Assembly: GCA_003574885.1 (NCBI GenBank)
Contig: PJFC01000005.1
Location: 248,001-312,000 of the forward strand
DNA from: Geobacter sp.
GTDB taxonomy: Bacteria; Desulfobacterota; Desulfuromonadia; Geobacterales; Geobacteraceae
Direction of reading: 5' to 3'
Length of the DNA stretch: 64,000 nt
The notes below the pieces were generated by a model. The model saw only the letters and a list, made by a program, of their open reading frames with translations. It was not told where the DNA came from and searched no databases. This document shows, piece after piece, positions 48,940 through 59,424 of this stretch; the stretch's first letter is position 1; every line of letters starts with the position of its first letter. The position numbers and the translations under genes were made by a program.

Positions 48940-49384
48940 CCACGTAGACAGAGCACTTCGCGTTCTTGACGACCTTGTTTGATACACTTCCGAGCAGGTT
49001 CCTCTTGAGAAAACCCTTCCCCGTACTTCCAATGATGATGACATCGATCTCTTCCCTTTCGGCAAAGGCGATAAGTTCATCTGCCGGATCACCATAGACC
49101 ACTTTGGATATCACGGGAATGCCCAGTTCTGTCGAGTTTTTCTCGATAACGTAGAAAATCCTCTGCCGACGCTCTTCCCATTCTTTTGCTTCGGTGATGG
49201 GGGGGGCCGGTACGAAATCGGTAAACGTGGTGCGGGGAGCGTTGGGAAGGACCAGCATGGCGTATATGGTGCTTTTGAACTGGCTCGGATTGCCGGCCGC
49301 CATCCGTACCGCTTCCTCCGCTGCCTTGTCGGAGAGGGGGGAGCCATCGATGGCCACCAGAATTTTCTTCGGCAGACTGAGCAT
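48929..49384 (-). CDS. Universal stress protein (UspA family)
   Basis: 151 aa from the ATG at 49384 (AAGGAGAAC). One Usp domain: KILVAIDGSPLSDKAAEEA, and the ATP-binding GSTGKGFLKRNLLGSVSNKV. The open frame to 49510 adds unrelated residues. Convergent overlap (11 bp) with the isomerase gene. Confidence 0.93.
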   Translation of the reverse strand: MLSLPKKILVAIDGSPLSDKAAEEAVRMAAGNPSQFKSTIYAMLVLPNAPRTTFTDFVPAPPITEAKEWEERRQRIFYVIEKNSTELGIPVISKVVYGDPADELIAFAEREEIDVIIIGSTGKGFLKRNLLGSVSNKVVKNAKCSVYVVRG

Positions 49385-49806
49385 TGATCGTTCTCCTTGC
49401 ATGTATGTCGATTGTGTTGTGAAGTATAGCTTCTTTTGGTTTCCAATGCCAGTTCCGTGGCGTCCGGGGCAGTGAGAACCGCCGTACAATGGCAACCTGT
49501 GAGGTGACATGCAAAATTATAACCAGATAATATTTCATGCTTGACAATTTTAAAACAATATTCTATATTTTACAAAGTATTATTATGCGTATTTTCAATG
49601 ACATCAGAGGAATGATTTGTTTTAATACCGTCGTGAAGGGAACGGATATCTCAGAGTAAAACGGCAACAGTGTTGTTATTGTTCTGACCTGAGTCACCGG
49701 TTTATTGGAAGCAATTGTGATCGGTTACGGCGAAAAACCCCTTGACTTATTGAGCCGAAAGGCTTATCAGAGACGGTTGGAATCTAACTAAATTACAGGT
49801 GTAATC
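49385..49806. other. Intergenic region between usp and the IclR gene
   Basis: 422 bp. It holds the promoter at 49541-49569 and a 5' leader of about 230 nt for the IclR gene. Apart from the promoter I see no gene. The first part carries the usp start signal region. Confidence 0.6.
49541..49569 (+). promoter_or_regulatory. Sigma-70 type promoter for the IclR gene
   Basis: TTGACA at 49541-49546, 17 bp, TATATT at 49564-49569. Position and direction fit the gene at 49807. Confidence 0.75.
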
Positions 49807-50589
49807 ATGGCCAAAAAAGAAAAATCAGAGTACCTCATCCAGGCTGTTTCCCATGCACTAGACCTTCTCGAACAGTTCCATGACGATATTGACGAACTTG
49901 GCGTAACGGAGCTTTCCAAACGTCTCAAGCTGCATAAGAACAATGTTTTCAGATTGCTGGCAACGCTTGAGTCGCGTGGTTATATCGAGCAGAACAGGGT
50001 GACGGAAAACTACCGGCTGGGACTCAAGACCCTGGAACTGGGGCAGACCTTCATCAAGCAGATGGGGCTTCTCCGTCAGTCTCGCCCGGTGCTGGAGTCC
50101 CTGGTTGAAGAATGCAACGAAACCACCTACGTGGCGATCCTCAAGGATTTCCACATCGTCTACCTTGATGTGGTTGAGACGGGCCTGACGGTGCGGGTCG
50201 TACCGCGGGTGGGTGCCCGGCTTCCCGCCTACTGTACCGCTGCCGGCAAAGTCCAGATTGCGTACATGACCGACGAGGAACTGGAGAACTACCTGCCGAC
50301 CAAGGAGTTGAAGCGCTTCACCCCCAACACGATAACCGATCGTGATGAGCTGAAGAAAAATCTCAAGATCATCGCCGAGCAGGGATTCGCCATGGACAAC
50401 GAGGAGCTGGACATCGGTGTGCGTTGTGTTGCGGCGCCTATCCGTGACTACACGAGACGAATTATCGGTGCGGTGAGCATCTCCGGTCCGTCCATGCGTT
50501 TCACCGACGAGCGGGTGGAGAAAGAGTTGATCCCGATGGTGAAGCGGGCAGCGGAGGAGATTTCCACCAAACTCGGCTATCACAAATAG
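49807..50589 (+). CDS. IclR-family transcriptional regulator
   Basis: 260 aa. N-terminal winged helix at about 10-65 (LIQAVSHALDLLEQF, VTELSKRLKLHKNNVFRLLATLESRGY) and IclR effector domain at about 80-255 (YCTAAGKVQIAYM, CVAAPIRDYTRRIIGAVSISGP). Effector likely a small acid. AGGTG ribosome site; ends in a strong terminator. It may act on nearby genes, for example sfrB or the symporter cluster; not shown. Confidence 0.93.
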   Translation: MAKKEKSEYLIQAVSHALDLLEQFHDDIDELGVTELSKRLKLHKNNVFRLLATLESRGYIEQNRVTENYRLGLKTLELGQTFIKQMGLLRQSRPVLESLVEECNETTYVAILKDFHIVYLDVVETGLTVRVVPRVGARLPAYCTAAGKVQIAYMTDEELENYLPTKELKRFTPNTITDRDELKKNLKIIAEQGFAMDNEELDIGVRCVAAPIRDYTRRIIGAVSISGPSMRFTDERVEKELIPMVKRAAEEISTKLGYHK

Positions 50590-50616
50590 AAACGTTTACA
50601 GGCCGAATACCAAAAA

Positions 50617-50645
50617 AGCCCCCCGATGGCTGGGGGCTTTTTTTT
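50617..50645. terminator. Intrinsic terminator after the IclR gene
   Basis: AGCCCCC and GGGGGCT with an 8-nt loop, A-run before and eight T after; works on both strands. Confidence 0.92.
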
Positions 50646-50692
50646 GTGTGTCGCAGTCAGGGCGTGCTGTGTGTGGGTTTGCTTTTGCCAGG

Positions 50693-51304
50693 TTAACTCA
50701 GGTTCTTCCCAAGGATTTTTCGTTCCCATATCTCGCGTATCTGTCGAACCATTTCCTCTTCGGTCCCCCTGTTGTCGATGACAACCTGAGCCCGTTCCCG
50801 TTTTTCTTCCATGGGCATCTGGCTGGCGATGCGCTGCAGAGCCCCTGTCTCGCTGAGCCCATCTCGCAGCATAAGTCGCCGCAATTGTGTTTCCCGGTCC
50901 ACATAGACTACCCATATCTCATCGACCCGGTCGATTATCCCGGCTTCGATGAGAAGGGGGGCCATGTAGATGGCAAGAGGGGTTTTCCTGCGCCGCAGTT
51001 CGGTCAGCAGTTCCTTGGCACGCAGGGCAATGGCCGGATGGGTTATGGCTTCCAGGCGACTGCGGGCAGCCGCGTCCGCAAAGACAAGGTTTCCGAGGGC
51101 AGCGCGGTTGATGGTCCCGTCATCGTTCAGCACACTGGTGCCGAAGGCAGCGACTATCGCCCGGTGGGCCGGTTCGCCGGGACGGACCACATCCCTTGCA
51201 AGCTGGTCTGCATCGATCACCGCTGCGCCGAGTTCGGCCAGAATCTTCGCTGCCGTGCTCTTCCCCGAGGCAATTCCACCTGTCAGGCCGATGACCCGCA
51301 TCAT
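50693..51304 (-). CDS. coaE: Dephospho-CoA kinase
   Basis: 203 aa. Last step of CoA synthesis. P-loop GLTGGIASGKSTAAKIL; IDADQLARDVV; HPAIALRAKELL; PLLIEAGIIDRVDEIWVVYV. Full length, cytoplasmic. Convergent with the IclR gene. Confidence 0.95.
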   Translation of the reverse strand: MMRVIGLTGGIASGKSTAAKILAELGAAVIDADQLARDVVRPGEPAHRAIVAAFGTSVLNDDGTINRAALGNLVFADAAARSRLEAITHPAIALRAKELLTELRRRKTPLAIYMAPLLIEAGIIDRVDEIWVVYVDRETQLRRLMLRDGLSETGALQRIASQMPMEEKRERAQVVIDNRGTEEEMVRQIREIWERKILGKNLS

Positions 51305-51384
51305 TTAACCTCCGCTGCTAACTTTTCACAAATCTTCCGGTCTGTCAATGGACGCAGGTTTTTGTCTGCAATTGCGGCCACGCT

Positions 51385-52515
51385 TCAGATAATCAGCTTG
51401 CCATCCCTGAGCAGGGTCTGTCGGCTTCCGTCGGCCATAATCGCCGTCAACGTGGGGTGGTAAAAGACATAGTCCTCATGGAAGGGTGTCTGGACGGTTC
51501 CGCCGAAACCGGAGTTGTCACCAAGAGCGATGTGTATGGTGCCAAGGATCTTTTCCGCTTCGAGAATGTTGTCCGGCCGTGAGGCCCGGTCGTTGGTGCC
51601 GATTCCAAGTTCAGCAATATTGCGGTTGTTGGCGTTTTCCGCAAATTTCTGCTCAAGTTTCAGGCGGTGAGGTTCATCCCCCTGTATCTCCACAACCTTC
51701 CCGTCGGCGACACGGAGCGTCAGGAGGGAGGAGAGTTTGCGGGTAGGCCCATATTCGAGCACCATCACCCCACAGCTTGTCCCTTCCAGCGGCGCCAGGT
51801 AGACTTCGCCGGCAGGGAGATTCCCAAAGCTTCCCGGAGCAGTCAGCATGCCGTCGTCTCCCTTCGCCGTTCTCCCCCGTTTGCCAAACTGCATTCTGGT
51901 GCCGTTGGGGGTTTCCACTTCGATTTCGGCAGCCAGGTTGACTGCCGCCGCCAGTCTGCCGGTCCGTTCTGCAAGGGATTGCCAGTCAACTTTCATGGAG
52001 GTGAAGAACATGTCTGGGTCGAAGGTGGGGAGGCTCGCAAAACGTCCGCCAGCAATGTTGACCAGGGAGCGGAAGCGGGTGTGGCTCGTTGAGTTGTTGG
52101 AGAGGGCTATGACCACGTCAGCTATATCATCTTTAGCTGACATGACCAGGTCGGTAGCCGTCTGAACATCATCTTTGTCCGCCGTCTTGGCAAGCAGGCG
52201 GCTGAAGATGCCGGCTGCGACAAGTCGGTCAACGATCCCATCTCCCAAAACGGCACGCCAGAGGATTTCAGGCGGCTCAGCCCCAGAAGCAGGCGTTGCC
52301 GGAAACGAGATGAAGTCTGCGTTGCCGTACGTGTTGCGTGCAAACTCTCCCATCTTCCGTGCCACCTCATGTAACCGGCGGCGCCGCTCTTCATCAGCCG
52401 GCAGAGGTGTCTCGTCGTCGCGAATAGTATCGCCGAAAACCACGATCCGTTCGCCTTCCCGTATCCCAAGGTTGGTTGTGAACAGCGATGCGAATGCTTC
52501 GTTCAACTGCGGCAT
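51385..52515 (-). CDS. M29-like leucyl aminopeptidase
   Basis: 376 aa from the ATG at 52515 with GGAGGAAGAG just ahead; an ATG at 52548 is possible. Aminopeptidase T (M29)-like text: FGDTIRDDETPL, VIALSNNSTSHTRFR, and C-terminal metal region IAELGIGTN, KILGTIHIALGDNSGFGG, HEDYVFYHPTLTA. Metal ligands (Glu, Glu, His, Asp) look kept. Divergent from sfrB. Confidence 0.85.
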   Translation of the reverse strand: MPQLNEAFASLFTTNLGIREGERIVVFGDTIRDDETPLPADEERRRRLHEVARKMGEFARNTYGNADFISFPATPASGAEPPEILWRAVLGDGIVDRLVAAGIFSRLLAKTADKDDVQTATDLVMSAKDDIADVVIALSNNSTSHTRFRSLVNIAGGRFASLPTFDPDMFFTSMKVDWQSLAERTGRLAAAVNLAAEIEVETPNGTRMQFGKRGRTAKGDDGMLTAPGSFGNLPAGEVYLAPLEGTSCGVMVLEYGPTRKLSSLLTLRVADGKVVEIQGDEPHRLKLEQKFAENANNRNIAELGIGTNDRASRPDNILEAEKILGTIHIALGDNSGFGGTVQTPFHEDYVFYHPTLTAIMADGSRQTLLRDGKLII

Positions 52516-52647
52516 GGTCTCTTCCTCCCGTATGACATCTTTTCTCATTACCCTGCAGATATATCAGATGGGCGTCTGTCTGACAATCTTTAGTAAAATC
52601 CAATTAGTGTATTTTTCCCTTGATTTCACGGGGATTGTTGTGTTAAT

Positions 52648-52674
52648 TATTGCATACTGTATACAATTGCAATA
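52648..52674. promoter_or_regulatory. Candidate operator upstream of sfrB
   Basis: TATTGCA and TGCAATA, 13 bp apart, enclosing a centred TGTATACA palindrome. It lies 73 bp before sfrB. Such nested palindromes are common operators of IclR or GntR proteins. Confidence 0.5.
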
Positions 52675-52747
52675 AGATGATTTGCTAAATAAAAGCAAGC
52701 GGTTAGCCGGATTATGCGGCTATTTTCGAGTTCACGCGGAGGCTGAA

Positions 52748-54769
52748 GTGGCACAGGTGGTTTTTTCCAGCTGGGGTAGAAATATTGTCGATAATCGCAA
52801 GGGTGGCGAGCCGCAGGACACAAGTTTCCGCCTGCCGACCACGTTGGATGGCGAGCGGGCACTGTCTGCTTTCATGGGGTGGGACGGTATCATCCTTTAC
52901 AACAAGGATGTGGATATCCCGCTCATGGCCGCCGAATACATGAAGCGGGTACAGACCCAGTACGTCTGTGGTAAGTGCACCCCCGGCAAGAAGGGGACCA
53001 GGGTTATCATGGACGCGCTGCAGCGGATCGTTTCGGGTCAGGGGAAAGAGGCGGACCTCGCCACCATTGAGGACCTGGCGGAGCTCCTCAAGAACTGCAA
53101 GTGCACCCTCTGCCCCAGTTCATCGGTGCCGGTGCGCGACGCCGTAGAGCATTTCCGCGACGATTTCCTCGGCTATATCAATGGCAATCGTACGCCGGCA
53201 GCCGACAAGTTTCGCTTCATCGACAAGTACACCGCCCCCTGTCAGGACAAGTGTCCTGCCCACATCGACATCCCTTCTTATGTTGAGGCGGTCAAGGAAT
53301 ATCGTTTCGAGGAATCGCTCGCCATCGTCCGCGAGAATATGCCACTTCCGTCGGTCTGCGGCCGTGTCTGCCCCCATCCCTGCGAGACCGCCTGTCGTCG
53401 CAAACAGGTGGACGAACCGATCAGCATTATGACCCTCAAGCGGTCCGCGTCCGACTATGAATGGCAGCACCAGCACCAGCCCCCCATGCAGCCGAAGCCG
53501 CGCAAGGGCAAGAAAGTGGCCATCGTCGGTGCCGGCCCTGCCGGCGTTGCGGCTGCCTACTACCTGGCCCTGGAAGGGTATCCCTGCACTATTTACGAGG
53601 CACTTCCCGAAGGGTATGGCGGCGGTATGATCGCTGTAGGCATTCCTCCCTACCGGATGCCGCGACATCTCCTCCAGCGGGATATCGACATTGTCTCCGC
53701 CATGGGAGTGGAGATCATCTACAATACCCGTATCGGCAAAGACATTTCCCTTGCCGAGCTGAAACAGAAATTCGATGCCGTTTTCCTTGCCCCCGGTGCC
53801 CATCGCTCCAAGCCGATGGGGGTGGAAGGGGAAGACAAGGGGTACAAGGGGTTCCTCAAGGGTGGGATCGATTTCCTCCGCGATGCTTATATGGGAAACC
53901 CGACCGGCATGGGGAAAAAGGTCTGCGTGGTCGGCGGTGGGAACACCGCCATCGACTGCGTAAGGGTGGCCCTGCGCGAAGGAGCCGAAGTGTCAACTCT
54001 CCTCTATCGCCGTTCCCGCAAGGAGATGCCGGCGGACGTATGGGAAGTGGACGGGGCCGATGAGGAAGGGGTCACGTTCGAGTTCCAGGTCCTGCCGACC
54101 AGGATCATTGTCGATGACAACAACCAGATAACCGGTGTGGAAAGTGTCAGGATGGCGCTGGGTGAGCCTGACGCCTCAGGCCGCCGTCGCCCGGAACCGA
54201 TACCCGGCAGCGAGTTCATCGTCGAGTGCGACACGGTAATTCCCGCTATTGGCCAGGATGCGGACCTCTCCTTCATCCCCCCCGACATGGGAATCGACAT
54301 CTCCAAGTGGAACACGGTCATAACCAAGTACGTTCCCCTTAAGGATGCGGCGGGCAAGGATTTGAAAGATGGCATGGGGAATCCCCTGGCCCGGACGCTC
54401 ATAACCGATCTGGACGGCGTCTTTGCCGGCGGCGATGCGGAGATCGGGCCGCTCACTGTCGTGGCCTGTGTCGGCAATGCGCACCGTGCGGCCAAGGTCA
54501 TCCAGCGTTGGCTTGAGGAAGGGAAGGCGTATCTTTCGGACGATGAGCTGATGGAAGATATCCTTACCTATCTGCCGGTCTATGACAAGAACGAGCAGGT
54601 CCCGTGGCTCGATTCTGCCAAGCGAGCGCACCAGGCTGAGGTTCACGGCAAGGAGCGGGCCAGTCTGAAGAACTATCAGGAAGTTGAACTCGGCTTTACC
54701 AACAGCCAGGCGGTGCGTGAGGCCGAACGATGCCTGCGCTGCTACCGTGTTGCAATGGCCGCTGTCTGA
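52748..54769 (+). CDS. sfrB: NADPH-dependent Fe(III) oxidoreductase, beta subunit (SfrB-like)
   Basis: 673 aa from the GTG at 52748 (GGAGG site); the open frame begins 22 codons earlier. N-terminal Cys clusters (CGKCTPGKKG; CKCTLCPSS) resemble the end of NuoF; then a GltD-like 4Fe-4S region (CQDKCPAHIDIPSYV, CGRVCPHPCETACRR), FAD site GAGPAGVAAAYYLA and NAD(P) site GGGNTAIDCVRVAL. SfrAB of Geobacter is a soluble NADPH oxidoreductase that balances NADPH. sfrA follows after 114 bp. Confidence 0.9.
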   Translation: MAQVVFSSWGRNIVDNRKGGEPQDTSFRLPTTLDGERALSAFMGWDGIILYNKDVDIPLMAAEYMKRVQTQYVCGKCTPGKKGTRVIMDALQRIVSGQGKEADLATIEDLAELLKNCKCTLCPSSSVPVRDAVEHFRDDFLGYINGNRTPAADKFRFIDKYTAPCQDKCPAHIDIPSYVEAVKEYRFEESLAIVRENMPLPSVCGRVCPHPCETACRRKQVDEPISIMTLKRSASDYEWQHQHQPPMQPKPRKGKKVAIVGAGPAGVAAAYYLALEGYPCTIYEALPEGYGGGMIAVGIPPYRMPRHLLQRDIDIVSAMGVEIIYNTRIGKDISLAELKQKFDAVFLAPGAHRSKPMGVEGEDKGYKGFLKGGIDFLRDAYMGNPTGMGKKVCVVGGGNTAIDCVRVALREGAEVSTLLYRRSRKEMPADVWEVDGADEEGVTFEFQVLPTRIIVDDNNQITGVESVRMALGEPDASGRRRPEPIPGSEFIVECDTVIPAIGQDADLSFIPPDMGIDISKWNTVITKYVPLKDAAGKDLKDGMGNPLARTLITDLDGVFAGGDAEIGPLTVVACVGNAHRAAKVIQRWLEEGKAYLSDDELMEDILTYLPVYDKNEQVPWLDSAKRAHQAEVHGKERASLKNYQEVELGFTNSQAVREAERCLRCYRVAMAAV

Positions 54770-54883
54770 AAACGTACAATTAACGATACCATCTCGGCGC
54801 GGGGCTGAGAGTTGAGGATTCACGGGCCAACCCCTGGATTTTCAGCCTTCAGCCTTTTGCCGGGTTTTCAGGGGTGAAATCAT

Positions 54884-57403
54884 ATGGTCAGTCTGACAAT
54901 CGACGGCAGGAACATAACCGTGGCTGAGGGTACCACCATTCTCGAAGCTGCCAACCAACTCGGTATCAAGATCCCGACCCTCTGCTGGCTGGAAAAGGTG
55001 TCTCCCACGGGTGCCTGCCGGGTCTGCGCGGTCGAGGTCGAAGGGGTTGACCGGACCATGACCGCCTGCAACACGCCGGTCAAGGAAGGGATCAACGTCA
55101 CTACCCAGTCGGAAAAGATTTTTGCCATACGCCGGAAGGTGATGGAGCTGATGCTCGTCAACCATCCTCTCGACTGCCCGGTCTGCGATGCCGGCGGCGA
55201 ATGCGATCTTCAGGATTCCTGTTACAAGCTGGACGTGCCGAAGCAGGAGTATTCCGCCCTTCTGGAGCGGCGGCAGATCCGCTACAACTGGTCACTCCTG
55301 GAAAGCGATCCCAATCGCTGTATCCTCTGCGAGAAATGTGTCAAGGTCGATCATGAGATCGTCGGTTGCGATGCCATAGCCGTGGTCAATCGCGGGGAAG
55401 CTGCCATCATCGATACGGTAGATGGAAAACCTCTCCAGTGCGAGTTCTGCGGCAACTGTATCGCCGCCTGCCCCACCGGGACCCTTATCAGCAAGCCGTT
55501 CAAGTTCCGCGGCCGCCCCTGGTCGTTTACGGTAACCAAGAGTATCTGCGGCTTCTGCTCCAGCGGTTGTCAGATCGAGTACCACTCCCGCAACAACCGC
55601 GTGGAGAGGGTCACCAGCGACGACACTACCTATAACAGCGGCAACCTCTGCATCAATGGCCGCTTCGGCTACAGTTATCTGAACTCTGAAAAACGGCTCA
55701 ACGTGCCGATGGTCGGCGGGGCAAAGAGTGACTGGAACGGGGCCATAGGGTTTGCCGTCGGGAAGCTGCAGGAAATCATCAAGACCAACGGAGCAGCGGC
55801 GGTTGCCGGTATCGGTTCGCCCCGGGTTACCAACGAGGAGAGCTTCCTCTTTCAGAAGCTCCTGCGTGAAGGGGTTGGCACCGGCAATATCGATTCCGAA
55901 GCCCGCCTCGGCTATGCTCAGACCAGGACAATACTCTGGGAGCGTCTCGGCAGCAGCGGGGCCGGCTCATCCATCGACCGGCTCGACCGCGCCGGAGCAA
56001 TTCTCGTGCTGGGCTGCGACCTGAATGCCGAGTCTACCGGCATGGAGTATCGGGTCATTAAGGCCGCTACAAAGAATGACGCCAGTCTCATCCTGGCAAA
56101 CCAGCGTGACGTAAAGCTGAAGAAGTTTGCCAATGTTCACCTGAAGTACCGTCCCGGTTCCGAACTTGCCCTGGTTAACGGTCTTATACAGGCAATCATT
56201 GCAGAAGGGCTTGAAAACAGGGAGTTTGTAGCCAGTAAAACCAGTGGTTTCGACGCACTCAAGAACTCGCTGTCAGGCAAGCCGCTGGCTGATCTGGCAG
56301 CTGCTGCGGGAGTGACCGAAGCTGAACTGATTGAAGCTGCCCGTTACCTCGGGGGTAAGGCCGACGTGGCGATTGTCTTCGGCGCCGATGTGATTCGAGG
56401 TGTTGCTTGCAGCGATACGGTCCGCGCCATAGCCGACCTCGCGCTGCTTCTCGGTTGTACTGCCGGCGGGCAGGGGGGCGTTTTCCCGGTTGAACAGAAA
56501 AACAACATCCAGGGGATGCTCGACATGGGGGTCTCGCCTGACTTCCTCCCCGGTTACAAGGCTGTCTCCACTCCCGGCAAGAACCTTTGGCAGATTGTCG
56601 AGGGTATGGAGCAAGGGAGCATCAAGGCCCTCTACCTGCTGGGGTGCAACCCCCTTGTTTCATTCCCTGAGAGTGCCCGTATCAAGGCTGCCCTGACGAA
56701 GCTTGATCTGCTCATCGTTCAGGATATACAGGCCGGCGACCTCACCGCCATGGCCCACGTTGTTTTCCCGGGGGCCGCGGCTGCCGAGAAGAACGGCACG
56801 TTCACTACCCCGGACAACCGGGTACAATGTCTGAACCGGGCAGTAACACCCCCGGGAGAAGCCCGGGAGGACTGGGACATCCTTGCGGAAGTATACAGCC
56901 GACTGACCGGCAAGCCCCACGCCCGTTCTGTTGCCGAGGTTACCGCCGAACTGAAGGAGGTAGCGGGAATCTACGGTGGCAGCTGTCAGGTGAGCGAAGG
57001 TCGCTGCTCTGGCCTCGTCAAGACGATGCCTTTGGCGCCCTCAGCATACAGCTTTGGCACACTGACTTCTCTCCCGGTTGCCACTACGCAGCCGTACACT
57101 CTTTCCGTCGGGGCCATCGGCTTCCACAACGGAACCATGTCCACGGCTTCTGAGAACAACCTGACTGTTTCGCCGGAAGGTTACATTGAAATTTCTGCCG
57201 GCGATGCTGCACGGCTCGGTATTGCTGACGGTGCACGGATAAAGGTAAGCTCTCCGGTCGGTAGTATGAGCGGTCCGGCCAGGGTTACGGGAAGGCTCCA
57301 GGCTGGACTACTCTTCGCTCCTCATCATTTTGCCGCTCTGAACGCCAGTGCTCTGCTTCCTGCCGGTGCAAACCTGGTCGGCGTAACGGTGGAGAAGGGT
57401 TAG
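54884..57403 (+). CDS. sfrA: NADPH-dependent Fe(III) oxidoreductase, alpha subunit (SfrA-like, NuoG-type)
   Basis: 839 aa. 2Fe-2S domain ([19 protein letters not shown]), the His-Cys cluster [18 protein letters not shown], a 4Fe-4S ferredoxin part ([21 protein letters not shown]), the entry cluster [12 protein letters not shown], then a molybdopterin-oxidoreductase-like part to the end. The NuoG/formate dehydrogenase plan is complete. Ends in the bidirectional terminator. Partner of sfrB. Confidence 0.9.
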   Translation: MVSLTIDGRNITVAEGTTILEAANQLGIKIPTLCWLEKVSPTGACRVCAVEVEGVDRTMTACNTPVKEGINVTTQSEKIFAIRRKVMELMLVNHPLDCPVCDAGGECDLQDSCYKLDVPKQEYSALLERRQIRYNWSLLESDPNRCILCEKCVKVDHEIVGCDAIAVVNRGEAAIIDTVDGKPLQCEFCGNCIAACPTGTLISKPFKFRGRPWSFTVTKSICGFCSSGCQIEYHSRNNRVERVTSDDTTYNSGNLCINGRFGYSYLNSEKRLNVPMVGGAKSDWNGAIGFAVGKLQEIIKTNGAAAVAGIGSPRVTNEESFLFQKLLREGVGTGNIDSEARLGYAQTRTILWERLGSSGAGSSIDRLDRAGAILVLGCDLNAESTGMEYRVIKAATKNDASLILANQRDVKLKKFANVHLKYRPGSELALVNGLIQAIIAEGLENREFVASKTSGFDALKNSLSGKPLADLAAAAGVTEAELIEAARYLGGKADVAIVFGADVIRGVACSDTVRAIADLALLLGCTAGGQGGVFPVEQKNNIQGMLDMGVSPDFLPGYKAVSTPGKNLWQIVEGMEQGSIKALYLLGCNPLVSFPESARIKAALTKLDLLIVQDIQAGDLTAMAHVVFPGAAAAEKNGTFTTPDNRVQCLNRAVTPPGEAREDWDILAEVYSRLTGKPHARSVAEVTAELKEVAGIYGGSCQVSEGRCSGLVKTMPLAPSAYSFGTLTSLPVATTQPYTLSVGAIGFHNGTMSTASENNLTVSPEGYIEISAGDAARLGIADGARIKVSSPVGSMSGPARVTGRLQAGLLFAPHHFAALNASALLPAGANLVGVTVEKG

Positions 57404-57431
57404 GCAGATGTAGGCTCGCCATAAAATAAAA

Positions 57432-57465
57432 AACCCCCCGGGCATGACTGACCGGGGGGTTTTTT
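57432..57465. terminator. Bidirectional terminator between sfrA and the response regulator
   Basis: AACCCCCCGG and CCGGGGGGTT with a 10-nt loop, A-rich before and TTTTTT after. Serves both convergent units. Confidence 0.93.
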
Positions 57466-57483
57466 ATATTCGTCTGCGTATAT

Positions 57484-59424
57484 TCAACCAAATATTTTCC
57501 GGAAGAATCCCTTGCTTTCCGCTTCCCGTTTCTCGGTAATCTGCCGGAGCCCTTTGACAGCATGGGATTCCTTGGGGTTTATGTGTAATGCCTTCTGGAA
57601 TTCCCCCTCTGCCAGCCCATCCCTTCCCTCGTCGAGAAGCATCCAGCCACGGAAGGCAAATGCCTCGGCGACCTTGCCTATCTGTACGGACTTGGCCAGA
57701 AGCATCCTGGCCTTCTCCTGCGCCGTTTTTGAACTCTTGCTGGCCGGGTCGTTGTAGATGGCCCAGGCGAGGTAAGCGCAGTGCAGCGGGTTGTCCGGCT
57801 CCAGGGTGAATGAGTCCTGCAGGGCCTTCCGGGCGTTTTCGAATTCCCCCATTTCCAGAAAGACCTTGCCTGACTGGAACTGGATCTTGGCCTGCAGCTT
57901 GTCGTCCTGACGCCCGTCGAGTCCAACCCTGTCGGCATTGAGCAGCTCGTCATAGCGCTCCTTGGCAACGACGCTGGAAAGTGTGTTGTAGGCATTCGAA
58001 TAGACGGCGAGGACATCCTGGGCAATGCTCTGGGTCGCTCCCGACAACTCCATGAACTTTTCCGGTGTGTACTGGCGGGTCTTTGAGAAATAGGACTCTT
58101 TGAGGGCATTGAAGCTGAAGCTGTTCGGCGAGAGGCCGAACAATTCATAGTAGTTCTTGTCCTTGATGAATGCATGGTCGCGTTGGACAGCCTGCTCGAA
58201 ACCTATCTCATCGCTCGAGAGCGGCGAGGCCATCCCTTCATTCCCAACTGCCAGCTCGACGCTGTCCGAGAGCTCTTCCACCAGGTCGTCAAATCCGACG
58301 GCCTGTCCGTCATCGGCGGCAATTTCTTCGAGTGGCCGGTTGAACAGGTCTTTTTGGGGAAAGTCGGCGATGGAGTTGGCGGTCGGAATCGTATGCATGG
58401 CCAGCATGCCGAGGGAATGGAGGAAATAGAAGAATGCCGCGGCTTCAGGGGGAGTTGTTCCCATGGCGCTGAGCTGCCCCAGGGTTTTCTGCCCGTCCAT
58501 GAGTTCCAGAAGTTCGATGTCTTCGCTGCGCATGGTGACCAGGTTGGCCTGTCGAAAAAACTGCGGGGTGCGAGCCGGATAACAGGCTGCGAAGCGCTCC
58601 ATGAATGCTTTGCTGTCAAGCTGGCTGCTGCGCCCTTTGCTCGCCTCATAGACGAGGTGGGGTATAGAGATCGGGACGAGAGGGGATTCCAGCGGCGGTG
58701 CCCCCTCTTTGAAGCTGATGCCGCTCTTTACTTCCAGAGCATCTACCAGTTTCTTCGTGAGAAAGTGGCGGGATTCCTCAACAAGCTCGTCATAGGTAAG
58801 AAGTCCTGCCTGGGTGAGGCGAATCCTTTCTTCTCCTCCAGCCAGGAATGACTTCCGGTCACTCGAAGTGATTTTTCCCCGCGTAACGAGGTGGTCCGGA
58901 AAGTCTGCCGATTCCCTCGTCAGGAAGCAGATCGGCTCCCCGTTCAGAAACGCCACCGGCGATCCCTGCGGGAGGGAGAGGACTCCATCCTTCCCATTTT
59001 CGTAGATATCCACCAACAGATCGAGCAACGTCGTAGCCCCCTTGGAGACGGCGGTGTCCTGCAGCGTCGTTTGCACGGCGGTAATGAATGCCTGTTGGGT
59101 AAAAGGTTTTTCCAGGTAATGTTTCACGCCGAGCCGCCGGGCTGCCTCGGCATATTTATCGCCCTTGTAGACGCCTGTAATGACTATTACCGGCAGATCC
59201 GCCCATTTCTTCGACTTGCGGAGTTTCTGCAGAACGTCGGCACCGCTCAGTTCAGGGAGGCGCAGATCGAGTATGAGAAGATCGTACCTTCCGGCATTGA
59301 GCGACTGCAGAACCTCAAGACCGGTTTTGACAGCCAGCACCTCGTATCCCTGCCCGGCAAGGAACTTCTGGAGCATACGGGAAAGGGGTTCGTTATCTTC
59401 TGCCAGTAATAGTTGGGCGGTCAT
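57484..59424 (-). CDS. Receiver-DUF4388-DnaJ-like-TPR regulator
   Basis: 646 aa from the ATG at 59424. Receiver domain 1-120 with phospho-acceptor D53 (ILDLRLPE) and ITGVYKG; DUF4388/PATAN-like part (LLDLLVDIYENGKDGVLSL) to about 250; a J-domain-like stretch near 420-500 (YYELFGLSPNSFSF...SYFSKTRQYTPEKF, no HPD); and C-terminal TPR repeats (DNPLHCAYLAWAIYN, AFAFRGWMLLDEGRDG). Such mixed proteins occur in Geobacter and myxobacteria. The start overlaps the end of mltG by about 32 bp. Signal input and target unknown. Confidence 0.85.
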   Translation of the reverse strand: MTAQLLLAEDNEPLSRMLQKFLAGQGYEVLAVKTGLEVLQSLNAGRYDLLILDLRLPELSGADVLQKLRKSKKWADLPVIVITGVYKGDKYAEAARRLGVKHYLEKPFTQQAFITAVQTTLQDTAVSKGATTLLDLLVDIYENGKDGVLSLPQGSPVAFLNGEPICFLTRESADFPDHLVTRGKITSSDRKSFLAGGEERIRLTQAGLLTYDELVEESRHFLTKKLVDALEVKSGISFKEGAPPLESPLVPISIPHLVYEASKGRSSQLDSKAFMERFAACYPARTPQFFRQANLVTMRSEDIELLELMDGQKTLGQLSAMGTTPPEAAAFFYFLHSLGMLAMHTIPTANSIADFPQKDLFNRPLEEIAADDGQAVGFDDLVEELSDSVELAVGNEGMASPLSSDEIGFEQAVQRDHAFIKDKNYYELFGLSPNSFSFNALKESYFSKTRQYTPEKFMELSGATQSIAQDVLAVYSNAYNTLSSVVAKERYDELLNADRVGLDGRQDDKLQAKIQFQSGKVFLEMGEFENARKALQDSFTLEPDNPLHCAYLAWAIYNDPASKSSKTAQEKARMLLAKSVQIGKVAEAFAFRGWMLLDEGRDGLAEGEFQKALHINPKESHAVKGLRQITEKREAESKGFFRKIFG

